58,062 bases of DNA, from the NCBI GenBank assembly GCA_027491075.1, contig JAIXWX010000031.1, positions 1 to 58,062 of the forward strand, in the 5' to 3' direction. Shown here in pieces: positions 45,613 to 54,100 of the stretch. Source of the stretch: Flavobacteriales bacterium (GTDB lineage Bacteria > Bacteroidota > Bacteroidia > Flavobacteriales_D > Sanyastnellaceae). The notes beneath the pieces were generated by a model. That model had not been told where the DNA came from. It searched no databases and saw only the letters and a list, made by a program, of their open reading frames with translations. Each line of letters opens with the position of its first letter. Position 1 is the stretch's first letter. Position numbers and translations under genes: made by a program.

Positions 45613-46425
45613 ATGAAATCAACCCATTCCCCGATAGGCATCTTTGACTCAGGCATTGGCGGTCTTACCGTTGCTGCTGCTATAAAAAAAGTATTGCCTC
45701 ATGAATCATTTGTTTATTTCGGGGACACTGCACACCTACCCTATGGCGATAAATCTCCCGAGAGCATTCGTCATTATGCAGCGCGCATTGCAGCCTTTCT
45801 TTTAGATAAGAAATGCAAGGCAATCGTTATTGCTTGTAATACTGCTTCTGCTCATGCCTTAAAAACGGTTGTAGATATTGCAGGTCCAACCATTCCAGTG
45901 ATCAATGTTGTAGATCCAGTGGCGTCCTATGCTGCTTCTCACTATAATGATTGCAAAGTGGGGGTTATAGGTACTAAGGGAACCATTCAAAGTAGAATTT
46001 ATGTCAATCGGATAGAGCGAATGAATAAATCCTTGAAGGTGTTATCCAATGCAACTCCCCTCCTTGCGCCAATGATTGAAGAGGGTTTCTTTAATAATAG
46101 CATTTCTCAAACAGTAATAAATAGTTATTTAAGCAAGAAGAGTTTTTCCGGTATCAAAGCCCTCATTCTAGGATGTACTCACTATCCTTTGATAAAGAAA
46201 GAAGTTGAAAGCTATTACAAGAAAAATGTTGAGATTATAGACAGCGCAAGCGTAGTTGCTCAAACCGTAAAGCAAGTTTTGAAAGAAGAAAAGCTCTTGA
46301 AACAAACTTCAACAGCTGGAAAGTATAGTTTCTATGTGTCTGATTACACCGCATCGTTTGAGCAGAGCACGAAGATTTTCTTTAGGGAAAAGATTAAATT
46401 GGTAGAAGCGAGAATCTGGGATTAG
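45613..46425 (+). CDS. murI: Glutamate racemase
   Basis: 270 residues from the ATG at 45613. A longer frame back to 45409 overlaps the ompH gene and spans the terminator, so it is rejected. Catalytic cysteines are Cys75 (VIACNTASA) and Cys188 (ILGCTHYPL); the start IGIFDSGIGGLTV and YFGDTAHLPYG are diagnostic. It makes D-glutamate for peptidoglycan. It converges on lspA with a 4-bp overlap. Confidence 0.96.
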   Translation: MKSTHSPIGIFDSGIGGLTVAAAIKKVLPHESFVYFGDTAHLPYGDKSPESIRHYAARIAAFLLDKKCKAIVIACNTASAHALKTVVDIAGPTIPVINVVDPVASYAASHYNDCKVGVIGTKGTIQSRIYVNRIERMNKSLKVLSNATPLLAPMIEEGFFNNSISQTVINSYLSKKSFSGIKALILGCTHYPLIKKEVESYYKKNVEIIDSASVVAQTVKQVLKEEKLLKQTSTAGKYSFYVSDYTASFEQSTKIFFREKIKLVEARIWD

Positions 46426-47078
46426 ACTTGAGTTTCCAGATTATCAATTGGCCTTTCAGCTTCCTTGCTTTCCTCTTCTTTTTTATCGAAAAATTTCTTT
46501 TGAAAAAGCAGAATGATAATGATTCCCACGGTAATTGCAGAGTCTGCAATATTGAAGACAGGAGGGAACAATTCCACTTGCTTGCCATTCCATACGATGG
46601 TTTTGTCGAAGTGAAACATGTCTACCACATTCCCCATGAGAAACGGGGCATATCCTCCTCCATTCATTTGAGCCTTTCCGAAATAAGCTGTGTAGTCATT
46701 GATATCTGGATCAAAAACAGATCCGCGGTCGAACACTAACCCATAAATCGCAGAGTCGATAATGTTTCCGAGTGCTCCTGCCACGATTAAGGAAATACAA
46801 ATTACATACGCACTATTGGCCTTTTCCTTGATCAATTTCCAGAGATACCAAGAAATACCGGCAACTACTACGATACGAAAGATACTCAGCGCTAGTTTTC
46901 CTCCATTCCCGGGGATCATCCAACCGAAGGCCATTCCTGGGTTTTCTACAAATTGCAAGTCGAACCACCCATCAATTAGCGTCAAGCTTTCACCATAATG
47001 GAAATTGAGCTTGACCCAAACTTTGAGCAGTTGATCCGCAAAAAGGACGAGCAATATTGTAAATAGCGCCTTTTTCAA
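46422..47078 (-). CDS. lspA: Lipoprotein signal peptidase (signal peptidase II)
   Basis: 218 residues. Four transmembrane segments carry the catalytic aspartates Asp108 (GALGNIIDSAIYG) and Asp179 (FNIADSAITVG), plus VENPGMAFG. An insertion between the third and fourth segments (about 116-170) is larger than in E. coli, as usual for Bacteroidota. The C-terminal tail is acidic and cytoplasmic. It cleaves prolipoprotein signal peptides at the inner membrane. It follows the TraR/DksA gene by 8 bp. Confidence 0.96.
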   Translation of the reverse strand: MKKALFTILLVLFADQLLKVWVKLNFHYGESLTLIDGWFDLQFVENPGMAFGWMIPGNGGKLALSIFRIVVVAGISWYLWKLIKEKANSAYVICISLIVAGALGNIIDSAIYGLVFDRGSVFDPDINDYTAYFGKAQMNGGGYAPFLMGNVVDMFHFDKTIVWNGKQVELFPPVFNIADSAITVGIIIILLFQKKFFDKKEEESKEAERPIDNLETQV

Positions 47079-47086
47079 ACCTAACC

Positions 47087-47500
47087 TTATTGCTGCATGT
47101 TTTTAGCCTCGATGCTAAGAGTAGCATGAGGTACCAGACGCAGCCTTTCCTTTGGAATTAGCTTACCCGTTACACGACAAATGCCGTACGTTTTGTTTTT
47201 GATTCGAAGAAGTGCGTTCTCCAAAGACTGAATAAACTTCTCTTGGCGAGCTGCTAGTTGAGCAACTTCCTCACGACTCATGGTATCGTTTCCATCTTCC
47301 ATCATTTTGAAAGTTGGAGAAGTATCATCGGTGCTATTGTCACCTTCATGAGAGAGGGATTGACGCAATTCGTCAAGGTCAGCCTTCGCTTGGGTCAATT
47401 TTAAATGAATCAAGTCTTCGAACTCTTTCAGATCTTTATCTGAATATCTTGTTGACTCTGCTTTTGGAGCCTCGTTTGTTGGTTCTTTCTTCTTTGCCAT
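47087..47500 (-). CDS. TraR/DksA family protein with degenerate zinc finger
   Basis: 137 residues. The N-terminal helical hairpin (about 20-100, with DGNDTMSREEVAQLAARQEK) and C-terminal YGICRVTGKLIPKERLRLVP match the DksA/TraR layout. Of the four zinc-ligand cysteines only Cys108 remains; the others are Thr111, Ser129 and Ala132. DksA proteins bind the RNA-polymerase secondary channel. The fold may here be held without zinc. It sits between ileS (4 bp) and lspA (8 bp), a conserved Bacteroidota operon. Confidence 0.92.
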   Translation of the reverse strand: MAKKKEPTNEAPKAESTRYSDKDLKEFEDLIHLKLTQAKADLDELRQSLSHEGDNSTDDTSPTFKMMEDGNDTMSREEVAQLAARQEKFIQSLENALLRIKNKTYGICRVTGKLIPKERLRLVPHATLSIEAKNMQQ

Positions 47501-47504
47501 AATC

Positions 47505-50500
47505 TCAATTCCATTTAGCTATTTGAATCAATGTAGTAAGCCCTTCTTCAATTTCGACGGGCATACCTTCATCAAGTTTAGTTGTCACCTCTATTTGCGC
47601 TGCTAAAACTTGCGCGCGAATATATTCCGAATTTAATTCTATTGCTTCATTCAGGTCATCATTCGAGAGAATCTTCACAGAAATTTTATCCGTTACCTCC
47701 AATCCAGATTCCTTTCTCATGGTTTGAATCCTATTTACAATTTCGCGGGCAAGCCCTTCTCTCTTAAGCTCCTGTGTTACAGTCACATCCAATGCAACCG
47801 TTAAAGCACCCATATTTGCCACTTTCCATCCTGGGATATCCACAGGAATGATTTCGACATCCTCCTCAATCAAGTCAATGGTAGAACTATCTGATGTAGA
47901 ATACACGTATAAGCCAGATTGTTCAATTGCCTTAATAATTTCATTTCCATTAGTTTGAGCAAAAGCTTGTAGTTCTTTCATGAACTTTCCGCATTTTCTC
48001 CCCAACGTTTTAAAATTGAGTTTCAGCTGCTTGACAATTTGAGCTTGAGACTCATCTACGAACTCTATTTTTTTGACGTTTACCTCAGTAAGTATCAAAT
48101 CAGCTACCTCTTTAATTCTGGCTTCAACAGTATTATCCAAGATAGGAATACGAATCGTTGCCAGAGGCTGTCTCACCCTCAAGTTTTCCTTTTTACGAAT
48201 GCTTAGAATCATCGAAGAAACTTGTTGAGCCAGTTCCATTCTTTTTTCGAGATCTTGGTCAATGGCATCTTTTCTAGCACTTCTCCATTTGCTAAGATGC
48301 ACAGATGCTCCATCATCATTTGTGAGGTTTCTGAATAACCAATCGCCGAAAAACGGTGCGAATGAGCTCATTAATTGAGCAGAAGCGATAAGGCATTCAT
48401 AAAGCGTATCAAAAGCAGCTTTTTTATCCGCAGTCATTTCTCCATGCCAGAATCTCTTTCTAGAAAGTCGAACGTACCAGTTAGAAAGATGCTCACAAAC
48501 GAATTCCTCAATTGCCCTAGCCGCAGGAGTAGGATTGAAGTCACTCAATGATTGATCCACTAGTTCAGTTAGACTATTTAGTTTAGAAATAACCCAGCGA
48601 TCCAGTTCTTGTCTTAAATGCAGCGGGGTGGCCTTATCATCCGAATACTCATATTGATCAATATTCGCATAGATTGCAAAAAATCCATAGGTATTGAAAA
48701 GAGTACCAAAGAACTTTCTCTGCACCTCTTCTATTCCAAGGAGGTCAAATTTCAAATTATCCCAGGGCTGCGCGTTAGAAATCATATACCAACGAGTAGC
48801 ATCTGGGCCATATTTCGCGATAGTTTCAAACGGATCGATTGCGTTTCCCAAGCGCTTCGACATCTTGTTGCCGTTTTTATCCAAAACCAATCCATTTGAG
48901 ACTACATTTTTATAGGCCACACTATCAAAGCACATTGTAGCAATGGCATGGAGTGTATAGAACCACCCACGCGTTTGATCGACACCTTCAGCAATAAAGT
49001 CTGCGGGGAAGTTTTTACCTGAATCAATTAACTCTTTATTTTCAAATGGGTAATGAAGTTGAGCGTAAGGCATTGCTCCGCTATCAAACCACACGTCAAT
49101 CAAATCAGACTCTCGAGTCATTTTCTTTCCTGAAATACTCACAAGAAAGATATCATCCACATAAGGTTTATGCAAATCAAAAACCGAATAGTTGTTCGCC
49201 GAATGATCATTCGGTACAAAATCTTCAAGAGGATTCTTGGTCATAAATCCTGCGGCTATTGATTTGTCAATTTCTTTCTTTAACGTTTCTAAAGAGTTGA
49301 TACAAATTTCTTCTTTACCATCTTCTGTTCTCCAAATAGGAAGTGGTATTCCCCAGAATCTTGATCTTGACAAATTCCAATCGTTAGCATTTTCCAACCA
49401 ATTACCGAAGCGCCCGGTACCCGTGGCTTCAGGCTTCCAATTGATAGTATTGTTCAATGCTACCATTCTATTCTTTACTTCTGTAACCTTAATAAACCAA
49501 CTGTCAAGTGGATAGTATAAAACAGGTTTATCGGTTCTCCAACAATGTGGGTAGTTGTGTTCGTACTTTTCGATTTTGAAAGCCTTATTTTCCAACTTAA
49601 GTTTAAGCGCAATTACATCATCAGCGCTCATGAATTTATCAAGGCTTGGAATAATTGGACTCAGTATAGATTTTTGAAAACTCAATTCTTGTTCTTTCTC
49701 TGATTCCGAATAATAAGATTCTTTTACATATATATTTTTCAAAGGGAATTGAGGATCGTCTACCTCTTCAGTAAATCGGCCAGACTTCTCTACTAATGTT
49801 AAAGAGCCAATCCCGTTTTGTTTAGCGACTCTAAAGTCATCTGCTCCAAAGCTAGGAGCTATGTGTACAATACCTGTTCCGTCCTCCGTGGTAACAAAGT
49901 CACCGATAATGACTCTGAATGCATCCCCGTCGGTTGGTTGAGCATATGGTAGCAATTGGTGATATCTTACACCTTCTAATTCTTGAGAAGAAAGCTCTTT
50001 TAAAATTTTAAAAGGAATTGCTTTATCCCCCGGTTTGAAATCCTCTAATTGTAAAGTTGCATTCTTCTCCGGAAAATATTTTGAGAGAAGATCTTTCGCC
50101 AATATCACATTAATTCTTTGATGCGTATATTGATTAAAAGTATCTACCACTAGATACGTAATTTTTTTACCTATTGCGAGAGCTGTATTCGAAGGCAATG
50201 TCCATGGAGTGGTAGTCCAAGCCAACAAGTAAACGTCTGCGGAAGTTTGGTATGATGCTCTCCATTTATCTTGGTCTACAGCTTTAAACATGGCCACTAC
50301 CGACGTGTCCTTTACATTTTTGTACGTACCCGGTTGATTGAGTTCATGAGTACTGAGACCTGTTCCAGCGGCAGGCGAAAAAGGTTGGATAGTATACCCT
50401 TTATATAGTAATCCTTTTTTATGTATTTGAGACAGCAACCACCAAACAGACTCGATATACTTGTTGTCATAGGTAATGTATGGATTTTTCATATCCACCC

Positions 50501-50939
50501 AATAGCCCATGATCTTCGTTAAATCCTCCCATTTATCTGTATACTTCATCACTTCCGAACGACATGCCTTATTGTAGTCCTCCACAGATATTTTGGTTCC
50601 GATATCATCTTTTCGAATACCTAATGTTTTTTCAACTGCAAGTTCAATGGGCAATCCATGTGTGTCCCACCCCGCTTTTCTTTCCACACGTTTACCTTTC
50701 AGCGTTTGAAATCGACAAAAAATATCCTTGATTGTTCTCGCCATTACGTGATGAATGCCAGGCATACCATTAGCGCTGGGAGGCCCTTCATAAAATACAA
50801 ATGCATTTTTAGGATCTCTCATTTCCACACTCTTCTCAAAAATATTGTTATCACTCCAATACGCAAGTGATTCCTCAGCGATTTGTGGCAAATCCAATCC
50901 TTTATATTCCTTGTATTTCGTAGCGGCCATGGTGTTCAT
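47505..50939 (-). CDS. ileS: Isoleucyl-tRNA synthetase with GIHH signature
   Basis: 1144 residues, the size of the eukaryote-like type 2 IleRS. The first class I signature reads GIHH (61-64, in NGMPGIHHVMAR) instead of HIGH. The second is KMSKR in GNKMSKRLGNAIDPF. The editing domain (WTTTPWTLPSNTALA, DDGTGIVHIAPSFGADD-type) is intact, as is the tRNA-binding C-terminus. It charges tRNA-Ile. A Met at codon 4 is an alternative start. It leads the ileS-traR-lspA operon. A copy of the recurrent palindrome is at 49199-49214. Confidence 0.97.
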   Translation of the reverse strand: MNTMAATKYKEYKGLDLPQIAEESLAYWSDNNIFEKSVEMRDPKNAFVFYEGPPSANGMPGIHHVMARTIKDIFCRFQTLKGKRVERKAGWDTHGLPIELAVEKTLGIRKDDIGTKISVEDYNKACRSEVMKYTDKWEDLTKIMGYWVDMKNPYITYDNKYIESVWWLLSQIHKKGLLYKGYTIQPFSPAAGTGLSTHELNQPGTYKNVKDTSVVAMFKAVDQDKWRASYQTSADVYLLAWTTTPWTLPSNTALAIGKKITYLVVDTFNQYTHQRINVILAKDLLSKYFPEKNATLQLEDFKPGDKAIPFKILKELSSQELEGVRYHQLLPYAQPTDGDAFRVIIGDFVTTEDGTGIVHIAPSFGADDFRVAKQNGIGSLTLVEKSGRFTEEVDDPQFPLKNIYVKESYYSESEKEQELSFQKSILSPIIPSLDKFMSADDVIALKLKLENKAFKIEKYEHNYPHCWRTDKPVLYYPLDSWFIKVTEVKNRMVALNNTINWKPEATGTGRFGNWLENANDWNLSRSRFWGIPLPIWRTEDGKEEICINSLETLKKEIDKSIAAGFMTKNPLEDFVPNDHSANNYSVFDLHKPYVDDIFLVSISGKKMTRESDLIDVWFDSGAMPYAQLHYPFENKELIDSGKNFPADFIAEGVDQTRGWFYTLHAIATMCFDSVAYKNVVSNGLVLDKNGNKMSKRLGNAIDPFETIAKYGPDATRWYMISNAQPWDNLKFDLLGIEEVQRKFFGTLFNTYGFFAIYANIDQYEYSDDKATPLHLRQELDRWVISKLNSLTELVDQSLSDFNPTPAARAIEEFVCEHLSNWYVRLSRKRFWHGEMTADKKAAFDTLYECLIASAQLMSSFAPFFGDWLFRNLTNDDGASVHLSKWRSARKDAIDQDLEKRMELAQQVSSMILSIRKKENLRVRQPLATIRIPILDNTVEARIKEVADLILTEVNVKKIEFVDESQAQIVKQLKLNFKTLGRKCGKFMKELQAFAQTNGNEIIKAIEQSGLYVYSTSDSSTIDLIEEDVEIIPVDIPGWKVANMGALTVALDVTVTQELKREGLAREIVNRIQTMRKESGLEVTDKISVKILSNDDLNEAIELNSEYIRAQVLAAQIEVTTKLDEGMPVEIEEGLTTLIQIAKWN
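49199..49214. repeat. CCGAAT-N4-ATTCGG palindrome, copy 5
   Basis: CCGAATGATCATTCGG, a perfect 16-bp palindrome inside ileS. Confidence 0.75.
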
Positions 50940-50950
50940 TTTTGGACGCG

Positions 50951-50958
50951 CGAAGATA
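50951..50958 (-). promoter_or_regulatory. Promoter -7 element of ileS (TATCTTCG)
   Basis: TATCTTCG followed by CGCG on the minus strand, 11 nt before the first ileS ATG. The octamer is the same as before kbl. Confidence 0.45.
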
Positions 50959-51166
50959 CAATAGGTTAAGCATAAGTTAGCTGAACAGCTTTGATATTGA
51001 TAATCAATGTTTTTTGTTTATATAAATCTCAACAATTTGCTTTTCATAACACGTTTCAAGCAGCCTATAATCTTCTTTTTACACTTCATTACTTTACATC
51101 GGGAATTTGCATTCACTTCATTGGCCGCAATGATATGGTGCCCTACCAAAACCAAGAACAGCTAGT

Positions 51167-54100
51167 ATGCACTCTTACAACCTCGTCATCAGAATAGCTC
51201 TGATATTGATAATTTCCTTTCAAGGGCTCGAGTTTAATGCTCAAAGTCAAGGTCCACAATCGACCCTGCAGGGAACCAATGTAGCAACCATCGGAAGCAC
51301 AGCATGGACCAGTCCTAATAATGTTTTAAGTAGCAATGATGCTTGGGCAAACGGCACTTTTCTTCAACAATCGAATTATCTTTTGGCCAACAACTTCAGT
51401 TTTTCTATACCCAGTTGTGCCACCATCACGGGAGTTGAAGTGTCAGTTGAGAGAGGAACGGCTGCAAAACCTGGAGTGAGCATATTAAATCCATGGGCAC
51501 AACGAACTCCCTCCACCTTTCCAGCGGCATTTACATATAGCACTATAGCAGGAGCTAACCGAATGTTAGTTCTTGTAGTTGGAATAGAAAACGGCACAGA
51601 TAGAGATGTCACAGCAGTAACTTATGGGGGGCAGGCGATGACCCTAGCAGGCGAAGTGGCGGTAACAGGAAATGGAACCTTCTTTAATCGTACAGAAATT
51701 TGGATTTTGAATGATGCAGGGATAACAGCAGCTACCGGAAATGCTTTCGCACTAACTGTCACAGGAACTCCATTCGAATACGTAGAACACTTATCAGCAG
51801 TTCTTCTTGCTAACGTTGATCAAAGCAATCCTATTTTCGATACTTCCTCCAACACCCAAGCCAATTCAACACCAACGATCAACTTAGGCAGTGATCCTTT
51901 GAATGTGGGAATAGGAGATATGGTATTGACCAGCGTCGTTTGTGGAAATGTCGGCAGTTTCACTCCATCCGCCAGCTACAATGAAGGTTTTGATCAGAAT
52001 GGTGCTTCTGGTGGCGGGGGCTCTCCATCCACCACACAAGCGCAAACAAGAGCAATAACCGCTGCTGGGACTGAAAATCCAACTTTAACATTTTCAGCAA
52101 CTCCAAATAGACAAGCCCTTTTAGGAGTTGTTTTCCGCAGGCAAGTATATCGCGACGTACAGGTGCGTTTGTTTTCAGCGGGATCTCCAGTAGGCAACAA
52201 TTTGGCGAATACAACGGTAGATTGGCCCACAACGGACGCTTCAGTGACGTATGGTGGTGCAGGAAATTTATGGGGAGCGACATTAACACCAGCGATAATA
52301 AACAACACCAATTTTGGTGTTGGAATATCTGTTATTGGAGGCAATGCAGCGATGCGTATTGATCATGTTACAATGCGTGTATTTTTCACGAATGAAAATA
52401 CTCCACCTACTATTACTTGTCCTGCGAATATTTCAGTGGCTGCTCCAGCGGGATCATGCAATGCGGTCGTCAATTATTCCGTGAGTGCAAGTGATAATTG
52501 TGATTGTTTTAATCAAACAGCAGCTATTCCTGGATTTACTTTCATTGCACAGTTCAACGGACGCAGCTACTATAGATCCAACGGCAGTGCTACCTGGCCA
52601 GTGGCAAGAAACACAGCGATTTCGCTTGGCGCTCATTTAGTCACCATCTCCAGCGTTGCCGAAAACAATCTCTTTACTGGTTTAGGTTTACATTGGGGGG
52701 GGCTGACCGATGAAGTGACTGAAGGCACATGGTTATGGAGCAATGGTGAGCCAGTTACCTACACCAACTGGTCGCCTGGAGAACCCAACAACTCAGGGGG
52801 CAATCAAGATTATTTAGTACTAAATTGGAGCGGCACTGCATGGGATGATCAAGGAACTATTACAGGAACAAGTTATCCGTATATCATTGAGTTTAGTTGT
52901 TTACCATTAAACTTAGTGAGTGGATTGGCAAGCGGCAGTACCTTTCCTCTAGGAACGACTACAGTTTCCTACAATGCAACAGATGCCGCTGGAAACATAT
53001 CTTCCACTTGCTCATTTACTGTCACTGTCACTGATGCAACAGGACCCACTATAACTTGCAGTCCAACAGTAACTCTCAATGCAGGAACAGTTCAAACAGA
53101 AGACTTCGAAGCAGGAGCAATTGGATGGATTCCCAATACTACAGAAACCGATCCTGCTACAACGAGAATACTCGGCCGATTTGGTGCGAGTTCGGGAGCT
53201 CAAGAAGTAAGTAAAACATATACTCTTCCTGGTACATTAAATAAAGTAGTGTCATTCGATTTACTAAGATTAGACTCTTGGGATGGTGAGAACATTGTAA
53301 TATATGTAAATGACGTGGTTGTTGCGTCCTATAATCCAGCTATCAATAATAGTGGGACAACGGGACCCGTTTCTTGGACATCGACAGTGCTCGGAACCAT
53401 CACACCGAACGCATTCAGCGGAACGTGGGCCGATCAAAGAGTACGAGTTGTATTAAATGTAAATGACGGACTTAGCGTTCTTAAACTTGGATTTGGTTCT
53501 ACATTAAACCAAAGTATTCCTGACGAATCGTACGGGATTGACAACTTAAGCATTCAATATAATGACGCAGGGGCTTGCACCGCTGCGGCCATACTTCCAT
53601 CTCCTATTGTTACAGATAATTGTGGCGTTGCTACCCTCACCAATAATGCTCCTGGTCAATTTTCTTTGGGCGCGACATCAGTAACTTGGACTGCAACGGA
53701 TGTAAATGGTAATGTTAGTACATGCCTCACTAATGTTACAGTAGTTGACAATATTTCTCCAAACATTACTTGTCCTAGCAATCAAACGGTGAGTGTAGGG
53801 GCAGGATGTACGGTAGCCCTTGCAAACTATACCACCCTGGCTACAACTAGTGACAATTGCGGAGGAGTAGTAACCGTTACTCAAACCCCTGCCGAAGGGA
53901 CTATATTAACTGGGCCAGGGACAACCGCTGTAACACTTACAGCGACTGATGGTTCTGGAAACATTTCAACATGTACCTTCAACGTGATCCGAACAGATAA
54001 CACACTTCCTGTGATGACCTGTCCGAGCAACATAACAGTCAATGCAAACAGCAATTGTCAAGCTGTGGTAACCTATACTACACCCACTGCCACAGATAAT

